DNA of 18,154 nt from CAIXLI01 sp964587125 (GTDB lineage: Bacteria > Pseudomonadota > Alphaproteobacteria > UBA9219). Shown here one piece after another: positions 1-7,023 of the stretch (position 1 is its first letter; every line of letters starts with the position of its first letter). The DNA lies in the NCBI GenBank assembly GCA_964587125.1, contig CAZPKC010000025.1, forward strand, positions 1 to 18,154, in the 5' to 3' direction. Under the pieces are notes generated by a model. That model worked only from the letters and a program-made list of their open reading frames with translations, did no database searches and had not been told where the DNA came from. Position numbers and translations under genes: made by a program.

Positions 1-900
1 GTCCCGTGGAAGCTCTGTTCTTTCTTTCTTGACCGCGAACATGAGAGCCTCGATTATCTGGCGCGACAGGGATTGCGCGATCCGAAGGAATTGTCCGTTC
101 TGCTTTTAGCGCGGAAAGAAGCGTATCCCGCCGGGGCTTTTGCGAACTTACCTTTGAAGTCGATCCGTTTTTTATCGCCTGCCGAAGCCGCTTTGCAGCT
201 TGGTCTGGGCTTCGCGCCGGAAAACAATGACGCTTGCGCCGACCTTTTATACGCCGCTCATTTGCTCTCCCGTCTACGGCCCCGATTGCCTTTAATGCTG
301 CCCGATATGCGGGAAATCCGGCTAACACAGGGGATTCAAAAATGGGGAATGCGCGCGGCGTGCGCGAGCTGGCTGGCCATTGGCTTGTTGACGCTTTGCC
401 GTGCGGGGGATTTGGCCGCGACGCTTTATCAAACGCAGAAGATCGCGATTCAGCTGGCTGAAACGCGTATCGTTCTGGAGCGGGCGCAGGCTCATGCCGC
501 TCCCTTGACGGAACCTTTGGGGCGCATGCGACAAGCTTTGGAAAGGCGGCATATTTACGAACAGCTCTCGCCGACTCCCTGGCGGGGATTGAACCAGCTC
601 GCAAGCGGCCTCAATCAGGAGTCGAAAATCGTCAGGCTGGAGTGGAAAAAGGACGGCGACGCGGAGCCGGAAAATCTTTCCATCGTTTTGCGCATGACTG
701 GCGACGAAGTTTCAGGCGACCGCGCCGAAACCGTCGCTTCTTTCAGCCGCATAGCCCAGAATATCGCGCAAGCCATGCCCGATTACTCCGTCAAGAATAC
801 CAAGCCGCCCTACCCCGCGTTGCCTCAAGATTCCGTTTCGGCAAACACTTCCGCAGAAGACCCTGTCGGCGAGATCGTTCTGGAAAGGAAAATTCCATGA
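1..900 (+). CDS. PilM/PilN- or GspL-like bitopic assembly protein, 5' partial
   Basis: The frame is open from the first base of the window to the TGA at 898-900, so this is the last 299 codons of a longer gene; the TTG at 73 is unlikely to be the true start. The visible part has a soluble N-terminal region (about 115 residues), one hydrophobic segment near residues 118-134 (ASWLAIGLLTLC), then a helical, coiled-coil-prone stretch and a small mixed domain. This bitopic layout resembles GspL, MshI or a PilM-PilN fusion, inner-membrane parts of type II secretion and type IV pilus machines. The next gene's ATG overlaps its TGA, so the two are translationally coupled. The family call rests on architecture and on the two genes behind it, not on a diagnostic motif; the product could be an unrelated membrane protein. 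Confidence 0.6.
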   Translation, partial: VPWKLCSFFLDREHESLDYLARQGLRDPKELSVLLLARKEAYPAGAFANLPLKSIRFLSPAEAALQLGLGFAPENNDACADLLYAAHLLSRLRPRLPLMLPDMREIRLTQGIQKWGMRAACASWLAIGLLTLCRAGDLAATLYQTQKIAIQLAETRIVLERAQAHAAPLTEPLGRMRQALERRHIYEQLSPTPWRGLNQLASGLNQESKIVRLEWKKDGDAEPENLSIVLRMTGDEVSGDRAETVASFSRIAQNIAQAMPDYSVKNTKPPYPALPQDSVSANTSAEDPVGEIVLERKIP

Positions 901-1499
901 TCGACGTGCGGCCACACAAGGTTTGGATGTGTTTGCTGGCGCTGGCCTTTGTTGTCGGCGCGGGCAATGCCCCTTTCCTCGGCCTTGCCGAAGAGAAGGC
1001 GGAGCACAAACGGATCGAGTTGCAAAAAGAAAACGAAAAGACCGCCGAAGCGCTGCGCCAACTGCGCGAAGATATCGCCGACGCCGAAAAAATGAAGACG
1101 GAGATCGACGGCGACGCGGCGACGCGGTATCTCGCGCCCGTCGACCGGCTGCGTGCGGCGCAAATTCTGGAACATCGCGCGGCGGAAGCTCATTTGACGC
1201 ATTTTGCCTATACCCTGTCGCCGGAAGAAAAGACGCTTATCGATACGGTCGGCGCGGGCAGGCAGGAAATGGCGACTTCCAAATGGACGCTGGCGGCGGA
1301 TGCTCCCACCGATACTGACGCTTACGTTTTTCTTGACGCAATAAGCCGCACGTTGCCCGGCCGCGTCGCGCTGCGCCGGATGTCGGTGCAACGCATCGGC
1401 GGAAAAGACGTGGCGGTCTCGGAGGCCAACGTGCATCTGGCGGCAAATGGCGAATGGCTCTCCAACGGCGCAAGCCGGAATTTGGCGGAGGAGAAATGA
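897..1499 (+). CDS. PilO/GspM-like inner-membrane protein
   Basis: This 200-residue product starts at an ATG that overlaps the previous stop (ATGA), so it is in the same operon. It has a short cytoplasmic N-terminus, a single membrane segment at about residues 9-30 (VWMCLLALAFVVGAG), a charged coiled coil at about 31-70 (LQKENEKTAEALRQLRED), and a C-terminal alpha/beta part. One membrane anchor, a coiled coil and a small ferredoxin-like domain is the design of PilO, GspM and MshJ, which pair with PilN or GspL-type partners in the periplasm to form the alignment complex. Sequence similarity to any one family is not obvious by eye, so the assignment is by architecture and position. Confidence 0.55.
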   Translation: MIDVRPHKVWMCLLALAFVVGAGNAPFLGLAEEKAEHKRIELQKENEKTAEALRQLREDIADAEKMKTEIDGDAATRYLAPVDRLRAAQILEHRAAEAHLTHFAYTLSPEEKTLIDTVGAGRQEMATSKWTLAADAPTDTDAYVFLDAISRTLPGRVALRRMSVQRIGGKDVAVSEANVHLAANGEWLSNGASRNLAEEK

Positions 1500-1891
1500 T
1501 GCGGTCTTTCTTTTTATTCATTCTGATCGCGTGTTATTTCTCTCCCGCCTTCGCCGAGGACGGGAACGGCGCCCCTCAAGCGTCCCTGTTTTTCACGCCC
1601 CAGGAAGCGCACGAGGCCGAAGTCTTGGCCCAACGGCTTGCGCCCGCAGGCGTCGGTGATATTCGTTTGGGCGCCGTCATGTATTACGGGCCCGACGATT
1701 GGACGCTGTGGCTTCAGGGAGAAAAATGGACTCCCGAAACGTCGCGCGACGATTTGCGCGTGCTCGAAGTCACCGAGGATGCCGTGCGTTTGTGGTGGCG
1801 GAACGAAGACGATGCGACGGAGCATGAGATTACGTTGAGGCCCAATGAATCTTTCCAGATAGCGACCGGAAAAATTATTTCTGAGCCATAG
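1499..1891 (+). CDS. Secreted PilP/GspC-like small protein
   Basis: The product is about 130 residues with a clear signal peptide (MRSFFLFILIACYFSPAFA, likely cleaved before EDG). Two adjacent ATGs are possible: 1496, which overlaps the upstream TGA, and 1499. The second is preferred because the Shine-Dalgarno GGAGGAG at 1487-1493 lies 5 nt from it. The mature part contains a compact beta-rich pattern (GAVMYYGPDDWTLWLQGEKW, then DAVRLWWRNED) reminiscent of the homology region of GspC and PilP, which links the inner-membrane platform to the secretin. As third gene of a coupled operon after PilN- and PilO-like genes, this role fits. Its last 17 bases overlap the 3' end of the convergent TPR gene. 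The assignment is inferred. Confidence 0.55.
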   Translation: MRSFFLFILIACYFSPAFAEDGNGAPQASLFFTPQEAHEAEVLAQRLAPAGVGDIRLGAVMYYGPDDWTLWLQGEKWTPETSRDDLRVLEVTEDAVRLWWRNEDDATEHEITLRPNESFQIATGKIISEP

Positions 1892-2666
1892 AACTCAAAT
1901 AATCCAAACGATCGCGGATTCCGTCGATGTCGAGTTTGGATGGCAAGGTTTCGTCGCGAGTGTCGTAGGCTTCCACGACTTGCCGGTAGAGCGCGGACGC
2001 GTCTTTCCCGTCGGAAACGCGGTCAAACATGACCGCAAGCCCTAACCGATACAGCATATTGGAAGGATCGAGTTCCACGGCGCGGCGTTGAAAACGCATT
2101 GCTTTTGTGATGTCGCCTTTGCGCATGAAGTTTTGCGCCACAGCAGCTTCGGTTTTTGCCTGGCTCGTTTTGCTTTTTACCTCCCTTACCGTTACTTCAA
2201 GAACGGGGGGTAACGCCTTCTGCTGCAAAGAAAGATTTGTTACGGAAATGGCTGGCGTTTCCTGCCCCGACTCCTCTTGTGGCGCGGGCGCGTCGGAAGA
2301 AAGCGCAATGCCGGAAGGTTCGGCTTTTTCTGCCAATGCTCTTTGGGCTTCCGCCTGTATCAAGGCTTCGGCAGACAGGTCTGAGGACGGGTCGGCTTGT
2401 AGCCGAGAAATGGGTTGAGATACTTCTTCGATGGACGCGGGAAGGATAGCGGCTTGGGGGATTTCCTCGGTTGGCATCGGCGTTTGAACTGTTGTTCCCA
2501 AAGCGGCAATCAACACGACAAGGGTGAAAAATCCGGATGCCGTTACCGTCGCCATCCGTTTCCAGCTCCAGACGGGACGCGGCGGTAAAATCACGTACGA
2601 GATTCTTCGCGGTACATACGGATGTCGGTCGTTGGCAGGCGCAGGGCGGCTTTTAATGGCTAACAT
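1875..2666 (-). CDS. Membrane-anchored TPR protein, possibly MshN-like
   Basis: This 263-residue product has a basic, proline-containing cytoplasmic N-terminus (about 1-37), one membrane segment at about 38-59 (TASGFFTLVVLIAALG), a long low-complexity linker rich in Ala, Glu, Ser and Pro, and about 90 C-terminal residues with tetratricopeptide character (NFMRKGDITKAMRFQRRAVE, then LDPSNMLYRLGLAVMF). The ATG is preceded by AGAGGA at a good distance. MshN of the MSHA pilus locus has the same layout of N-terminal anchor plus C-terminal TPRs, and the neighbours on the other strand look like inner-membrane parts of such a machine. It is convergent to them, with 3' ends overlapping by 17 bp, so it is transcribed separately. 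TPR proteins are diverse and the MshN link is only contextual. Confidence 0.7.
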   Translation of the reverse strand: MLAIKSRPAPANDRHPYVPRRISYVILPPRPVWSWKRMATVTASGFFTLVVLIAALGTTVQTPMPTEEIPQAAILPASIEEVSQPISRLQADPSSDLSAEALIQAEAQRALAEKAEPSGIALSSDAPAPQEESGQETPAISVTNLSLQQKALPPVLEVTVREVKSKTSQAKTEAAVAQNFMRKGDITKAMRFQRRAVELDPSNMLYRLGLAVMFDRVSDGKDASALYRQVVEAYDTRDETLPSKLDIDGIRDRLDYLSSMAQK

Positions 2667-2783
2667 AAGGGTTCCTCTAGCATAAGGCCCTTTGAAAAAC
2701 GATTCTTTTTACAAAGTCTGGAAAATTCGGTTTTTCTCTGCTAGGAAGGACGACTTCAGCTCGTGATCTTTATCGAGTGTTTC

Positions 2784-3188
2784 ATGCTCCCTTTGGATGC
2801 GCCTCTTCTTCTGGTCGATGACGACGTGGTCATGCAGCGATCCATGGAGAAAATCCTTAGCGACGCGGGATACACCAACCTCCATATCGCCGACAATGGC
2901 AAGGTAGCTTTGGATATGATTAAGGCCGCGATGGCGGCCGATCAAGTTTACAAGATCATTTTCCTCGACTGGAACATGCCGGAAATGGACGGACTCGCTT
3001 TCCTGAAAATCTGCCGCGGCGAACTCGCTCTTAAAAACGTCGCCATTATCATGGTGACGGCCTTCACCGATCAGAAGAGCCTGATCCTCGCGCTGGGCAG
3101 CGGCGCGACGACCTATATGACGAAACCCGTGTCGGCGGAATCCATTCTCAGAAAAGTCGAGCAAATCGGAAACTGGATCGACACGTAG
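2784..3188 (+). CDS. Single-domain CheY-like response regulator
   Basis: This is a stand-alone receiver domain with all the expected residues: the acidic pair and metal site at the start (LLLVDDD), the phosphoacceptor Asp in FLDWNMPEMDG, the Thr of MVTA, and the Lys of MTKPV. No output domain follows, so it probably acts by protein contact or as a phosphorelay shuttle. Two starts are possible. The ATG at 2784 gives a normal short leader (MLPLDAP) before the first strand. A GTG at 2763 adds seven residues and has the stronger Shine-Dalgarno (AGGAAGGA, 2743-2750), but 12 nt away. No histidine kinase is adjacent. It is divergent from the TPR gene, and any functional tie to the pilus-like operon is conjecture. 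Confidence 0.9.
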   Translation: MLPLDAPLLLVDDDVVMQRSMEKILSDAGYTNLHIADNGKVALDMIKAAMAADQVYKIIFLDWNMPEMDGLAFLKICRGELALKNVAIIMVTAFTDQKSLILALGSGATTYMTKPVSAESILRKVEQIGNWIDT

Positions 3189-3306
3189 GCCCAAACCTCA
3201 ATCTTTTTGAGCGAAACATAGGACCGTCGAAATCAAGTGTCTTTACCGACATGTCCGTGATAAAGATCATTGCTCGGTTTGGAAAAAAAGGAAACGGGAA
3301 AAAAAT

Positions 3307-4326
3307 ATGAAAAAATATAAGGTTGCCGTGGTCGGCGCGACAGGCGCCGTGGGGCAGAAAATGCTGCAGGTTTTGGCTCAAAGGAATTTTCCGGCATCTG
3401 AAGTCGTCGCGCTTGCGTCGGGACGTTCGGCGGGCGGCGAAGTCAGTTTCGGCGAAGATAAAGTCCTGAGAGTTCACGATTTGGCCAAATATGATTTCAA
3501 GGGCACCGATATTTGCCTTTCTTCCGCCGGAGCAAAAATTTCAGAAGAATTCGCGCCGCGCGCCGGCAAGGCCGGATGCGTCGTCATCGACAACACTTCG
3601 CACTTTCGCATGGATAAAGACGTTCCTTTGGTCGTGCCCGAAGTCAATCCCAAAGCCATCGCCGGATATGCGAAACGTAACATTATCGCCAATCCGAATT
3701 GCTCGACCATTCAAATGGTGGTCGCTTTGAAGCCGTTGCACGACCTCGTCCCGATCAGGCGTATCGTCGTTTCTACCTATCAGTCGGTTTCGGGCGCTGG
3801 CAAAGAGGCGATGGATGAATTATTCACGCAATCGCGCGCGCTTTTCGTCAATGACGAAATCAAGAAGGAAGTTTTCGATAAACAGATCGCTTTCAACGTC
3901 GTTCCGCACATCGATATTTTCATGGGGGACGGCGACACCAAGGAAGAATGGAAAATGGCCGTCGAGACGCAAAAAATCCTCGATCCCAAAATCAAGGTTA
4001 CGGCGACCTGCGTGCGCGTTCCCGTTTTCATCTGCCACGCGGAGGCGGTCAATATCGAATTTGAAAGGCCGATAAGTCCAAAGGAAGCGCGCGCCGCTTT
4101 GCTGAAGGCCAAAGGCGTGACCGTCATCGACCGGCCGCAGGAAGCCGCGTTCGTCACGCCCGTCGAATGCGCGGGCGAGGATAATGTTTATGTCAGCCGC
4201 ATTCGCAAGGATCCGACGGTCGAAAACGGCCTGAATATGTGGGTCGTCGCCGATAATTTGCGCAAAGGCGCGGCTCTAAACGCCGTACAGATCGCCGAAA
4301 TTCTGGCCAAGGATTATTTAAAATAA
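3307..4326 (+). CDS. asd: Aspartate-semialdehyde dehydrogenase
   Basis: Asd makes L-aspartate-4-semialdehyde from aspartyl phosphate with NADPH, the branch point to lysine and diaminopimelate, threonine and methionine. The 339-residue product has the usual length. The N-terminal Rossmann motif is VVGATGAVG (residues 8-16), the catalytic cysteine is C132 in NPNCSTIQM, and the substrate-binding Arg and general-base His are R237 and H244 in RVPVFICHAE. The ATG follows a purine-rich ribosome site (GGAAACGGGA) and sits in an A-rich context likely to be unstructured. The gene appears to stand alone, with over 100 bp to its neighbours on each side. In a Gram-negative bacterium it is needed for peptidoglycan precursor synthesis. 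Confidence 0.97.
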   Translation: MKKYKVAVVGATGAVGQKMLQVLAQRNFPASEVVALASGRSAGGEVSFGEDKVLRVHDLAKYDFKGTDICLSSAGAKISEEFAPRAGKAGCVVIDNTSHFRMDKDVPLVVPEVNPKAIAGYAKRNIIANPNCSTIQMVVALKPLHDLVPIRRIVVSTYQSVSGAGKEAMDELFTQSRALFVNDEIKKEVFDKQIAFNVVPHIDIFMGDGDTKEEWKMAVETQKILDPKIKVTATCVRVPVFICHAEAVNIEFERPISPKEARAALLKAKGVTVIDRPQEAAFVTPVECAGEDNVYVSRIRKDPTVENGLNMWVVADNLRKGAALNAVQIAEILAKDYLK

Positions 4327-4383
4327 AGTCCCGTGTCTCAAAAGTTTATGTCCTTGATCGAGGGGAACTCTGTCTTGCAAATC

Positions 4384-4410
4384 ATGGGAACGCATGGTAC
4401 GGTTCCCCAT
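4384..4410. other. Stem-loop between asd and the small membrane-protein pair
   Basis: GGGAAC at 4386-4391 pairs with GTTCCC at 4402-4407 around a 10-nt loop. The outer ATG/CAT extends the stem if one C is bulged. There is no T-run after it, so it is a poor intrinsic terminator. It lies 58 bp after the asd stop and about 30 bp before the next start, so it could be an attenuator, an RNA-stability element or chance. Confidence 0.3.
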
Positions 4411-4441
4411 CGTTATTTGTCCCATTCCTACAGCCTAACGC

Positions 4442-4768
4442 GTGAAAAAAATGAAATTTTCGAAAGAAAAGCTGCCCTGCTGGGCTTATTGGGCTTCGGT
4501 GTTTTTTGGTGTCCTTTCTGTCGTCTTGCTGCTGGTCAACGTATCGCTTTCCAGCGCTCTTCGCTCTAAACAAGGCGGCGTAGCACAGCGCCAGAGCGCT
4601 ATTTCGACCGGCATGCAGCTGGCTCAATTTGACCAAAGCGTCGTCAAGGCCATCGCCGAATCCGCCATCAAGAACAACGATTCCCAGTTGCGCTCCGTTT
4701 TGTCGACGGAAGGCATCACGATCAAGGCCGATCCGACCGCCGACGCCAAATCAACCGACAAGAAATAA
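4442..4768 (+). CDS. Small single-pass membrane protein, unknown function
   Basis: I do not recognise this 108-residue product. It has a basic N-terminus, one hydrophobic helix at about residues 15-37 (WASVFFGVLSVVLLLVNVSL), and a Gln- and Ser-rich helical part ending in a charged tail. The start shown is GTG; an in-frame ATG at 4451 is an alternative, and neither has a convincing Shine-Dalgarno. The gene ends 12 bp before another small membrane protein of the same design, and both have a helical stretch followed by a short Gly-Val or Gly-Ile strand near the C-terminus (LSTEGITIKADP against LKKAGVNFEASP). They may be diverged paralogues forming a heteromeric membrane pair. The gene is probably real because of the shared architecture and the tight spacing. 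Confidence 0.7.
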   Translation: MKKMKFSKEKLPCWAYWASVFFGVLSVVLLLVNVSLSSALRSKQGGVAQRQSAISTGMQLAQFDQSVVKAIAESAIKNNDSQLRSVLSTEGITIKADPTADAKSTDKK

Positions 4769-4780
4769 GGAGAGACCGCA

Positions 4781-5119
4781 ATGTTTTGCGATAAAGAGCC
4801 CCCCCCCTCATCGTTGCTGCTGCCCCTCTTGCTTGTATCTTTCGCTTTCGCGGGTTTTCTCGTCTTTCAGACATGCATGCTCATTGCAGACCGTTCCACG
4901 ATTAATAGTACTTACCTGCAGCAGGAAAAACCTCTGGAGCAGGTCGAAAAGGTTAACGCTCAGGTCAACGCTTTGGTGAAACGCGTGATGGTTCTGGCTA
5001 AGCAAGGAAACAAGAATGCTCAAGGCATCATTGACGAACTGAAAAAAGCAGGGGTCAATTTCGAAGCTTCGCCGCAAGGGCAACAACCAAGCGATGTGGT
5101 CCAGCCCGGGGCAAAATAG
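4781..5119 (+). CDS. Small single-pass membrane protein with poly-C tract, unknown function
   Basis: I do not recognise this 112-residue product. The ATG is preceded by AAGGAGA at 4767-4773 with 7 nt spacing, overlapping the stop of the upstream gene, so the two are cotranscribed. A hydrophobic segment at about residues 12-37 (LLLPLLLVSFAFAGFLVF) is followed by a coiled-coil-prone helix (EKPLEQVEKVNAQVNALVKR) and a Gln- and Pro-rich tail. The architecture parallels the preceding gene. Codons 7-9 are CCC CCC CCC, an uninterrupted run of nine C just after the start, where a one-base slip would abolish the protein. It ends about 100 bp before pyrD. Confidence 0.75.
   Translation: MFCDKEPPPSSLLLPLLLVSFAFAGFLVFQTCMLIADRSTINSTYLQQEKPLEQVEKVNAQVNALVKRVMVLAKQGNKNAQGIIDELKKAGVNFEASPQGQQPSDVVQPGAK
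4799..4807 (+). repeat. Homopolymeric C9 tract in coding sequence
   Basis: Nine consecutive C occupy codons 7-9 of the small membrane protein gene at 4781. Poly-C or poly-G runs of this length near a start codon are the classic substrate of slipped-strand phase variation, but can also be chance or a sequencing artefact. Confidence 0.6.
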
Positions 5120-5160
5120 CCCTTTATTTGCAAAACGGTTAAACGGAGAAATATCATAAA

Positions 5161-5172
5161 CGGCGCGCGCCG
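5161..5172. repeat. Perfect 12-bp GC palindrome upstream of pyrD
   Basis: CGGCGCGCGCCG is self-complementary and sits 50 bp before the pyrD start. It is followed by ATAG-GTTTTT-CTAT, a second tiny inverted repeat. Either could form part of a terminator or an operator, but no factor can be named. Confidence 0.3.
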
Positions 5173-5221
5173 CCGATAGGTTTTTCTATGATCCCTTGCG
5201 CGACTGCGCTATAGGAAGAGA

Positions 5222-6313
5222 ATGATTCATATTCCCTTCGATTTTTATCCTTTCCTGCGCCCGTTTCTTTTCGCCCTTGACCCCGAGGACGCGCATACTC
5301 TTGCTTTCGCCTGCCTGAAAAGAGGCCTGATTCCCCGTCCCAAAATGCATGACGACCCCGTTCTGCGCTCAGGTTTAGGCGGCATCGAGTTCCCTCATCC
5401 CATCGGCCTCGCGGCCGGCTTCGACAAGCAGGCCGAGATCATTCCGCAACTTTTCGACTTGGGCTTTTCCTTTGCGGAAATCGGCGGCGTGACGCCTTCG
5501 CCCCAGCCCGGCAATCCCCGTCCCCGCATGTTCCGCATCGCGGAATCCGGGGCTCTTATAAACCGGTTTAATTTGAACAGCGTCGGTTTCGTCGCTTTTG
5601 CAGAGCGGCTCGACGCATGGCGCGGTAAGACGATGCGCGGAAAAGACCGGCAAATCGTCGGAGTCAACATCGCGAGGGGCGACAACTGCCGGGATGACGC
5701 CGAAGCCTATATTCTGGGCATGAAAAGGATCGCTTCCTATGTACATTTCGTTACGCTGAACGTCTCCTGCCCCAACGAGCCGGGCGCCCGCAAGCTTGAG
5801 GGGCGTGATCAGCTTAAGGAGCTTCTCGGACGCGTAAAAGCAGCGCACGATACGCTTGCGGAAAAACCTTTGCTATTCGTCAAAATTTCCCCCGATCAGA
5901 CGGAAAAACAGGCGCAAGATATCGCCGAGGTCGCGCTTGCCTCCCGCATCGACGGCATGATCGTCGGCAATACGACGGCGACGCGCCCGGCTTCGGTTAC
6001 GTCTCCCGTCGCGCGAGAAAAAGGCGGCCTTTCGGGAAGGCCTTTGTTCGAGATGTCGACGAAACTTTTGGGGACGATGTACCAATTGACGCAAGGAAAG
6101 ATTCCCCTGATCGGCTGCGGCGGCGTTTTTTCGGGAGCGGACGCGTATGCCAAAATCCGCGCGGGCGCGTCGCTCGTTCAGATTTACACGGCGATGATTT
6201 TCGAAGGCCCCTACGTCGTCGCCAAAATCACGGACGAATTGGCCGCTTTGCTGAAACGCGACGGATTCGCGTGCGTCAAGGACGCTGTGGGAGCCGATTT
6301 TAAAAGGAGTTAA
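5222..6313 (+). CDS. pyrD: Dihydroorotate dehydrogenase (quinone), class 2
   Basis: PyrD oxidises dihydroorotate to orotate with FMN and passes electrons to membrane quinone, the fourth step of UMP synthesis. The 363-residue length and the N-terminal extension (FYPFLRPFLFALDPEDAHTL), which forms the membrane and quinone tunnel, mark class 2. The barrel contains GLAAGFDKQ, GVTPSPQPGNPRPR, and the active-site NVSCPN with catalytic Ser at 182. C-terminal phosphate-binding motifs are IGCGGVFSGADA and GASLVQIYTAM. The substrate segment reads NRFNLNSVG, where many class 2 enzymes have NR-GFNN-G, a mild variation. The ATG is preceded by AGGAAGAG. The upp gene follows after only 2 bp, giving an operon that combines de novo and salvage pyrimidine supply. 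Confidence 0.96.
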   Translation: MIHIPFDFYPFLRPFLFALDPEDAHTLAFACLKRGLIPRPKMHDDPVLRSGLGGIEFPHPIGLAAGFDKQAEIIPQLFDLGFSFAEIGGVTPSPQPGNPRPRMFRIAESGALINRFNLNSVGFVAFAERLDAWRGKTMRGKDRQIVGVNIARGDNCRDDAEAYILGMKRIASYVHFVTLNVSCPNEPGARKLEGRDQLKELLGRVKAAHDTLAEKPLLFVKISPDQTEKQAQDIAEVALASRIDGMIVGNTTATRPASVTSPVAREKGGLSGRPLFEMSTKLLGTMYQLTQGKIPLIGCGGVFSGADAYAKIRAGASLVQIYTAMIFEGPYVVAKITDELAALLKRDGFACVKDAVGADFKRS

Positions 6314-6315
6314 TA

Positions 6316-6966
6316 ATGAAGAGTTATGCCGCGTATCCGACGTTCTTCTGCGTAGACCATCCACTGATTCAACATAAATTGACGCAGATGCGCGAGGAGC
6401 AATGCAAATCGTTTGGATTCAGGACGATGCTGCGCGAAATTTCAATGCTGATCGGCTATGAACTATCGCGCGATCTGCCAATGAAGACGCGGCATATCCG
6501 CACGCCCATTACGGATATGGACGCTCCTACCCTCGCCGCCCCCGATCCCTGCATCGTGCCGGTTTTGCGCGCGGGATTAGGGATGGCGGAGGGTTTGCTC
6601 GACCTCATTCCGACCGCGCAGGTCGGGCATATCGGCGTTTACCGCGATCATGAAACGAAAAAGCCGGTCGAATACCTTGTGCGGCTGCCAAAAAACATCG
6701 GGCAGCATTTTTTCGTCGTCGATCCCATGCTGGCGACCGGAAATTCGCTTATTCATGTTTGCGACGTTTTGATCAGCCATGGTGTTTCGCCCGGCATGAT
6801 CAGCATTATGGCGCTCGTCGCGGCTCCCGAAGGCGTGAAAGAATTTTCTTCGCATCATCCGACGATCCGCATTTATTGCGCGGCGTTGGACGAAAAACTC
6901 AACGCAAACGCATATATCGTGCCGGGATTGGGAGACGCGGGAGACAGGCTTTACGGGACGGAATAA
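6316..6966 (+). CDS. upp: Uracil phosphoribosyltransferase
   Basis: Upp makes UMP from uracil and PRPP. The 216-residue product has the family's normal length. Visible motifs are FRTMLREISMLIGYE near residues 35-49, VLRAGLGM at 83-90, the PRPP-binding loop DPMLATGNS at 136-144, and the uracil-binding C-terminus GLGDAGDRLYGTE at 204-216. The ATG follows AAAAGGAGTTAATA, a strong ribosome site inside the end of pyrD. The stops and starts are only 2 bp apart, so it is cotranscribed with pyrD. Cytoplasmic enzyme. Confidence 0.97.
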   Translation: MKSYAAYPTFFCVDHPLIQHKLTQMREEQCKSFGFRTMLREISMLIGYELSRDLPMKTRHIRTPITDMDAPTLAAPDPCIVPVLRAGLGMAEGLLDLIPTAQVGHIGVYRDHETKKPVEYLVRLPKNIGQHFFVVDPMLATGNSLIHVCDVLISHGVSPGMISIMALVAAPEGVKEFSSHHPTIRIYCAALDEKLNANAYIVPGLGDAGDRLYGTE

Positions 6967-7023
6967 GATAATTTAATGCGAATCGTGATACATACGCGCG
7001 GTGTGATTTAATCCGAGGGTTTT

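Noticed and set aside
825..1436. 203-codon minus-strand frame opposite the PilO-like gene
   Set aside because: It covers two coupled + strand genes with clear membrane and coiled-coil features, and its own product looks like a low-quality Arg-rich shadow.
3194..3213. CTCAA-TCTTT-TTGAG hairpin after the response regulator
   Set aside because: A five-pair weak stem without a proper T-run is not enough to call a terminator.
4333..4569. 78-codon frame starting just after asd
   Set aside because: It overlaps the start of the small membrane protein in another frame, has no ribosome site and contains the stem-loop; random-looking product.
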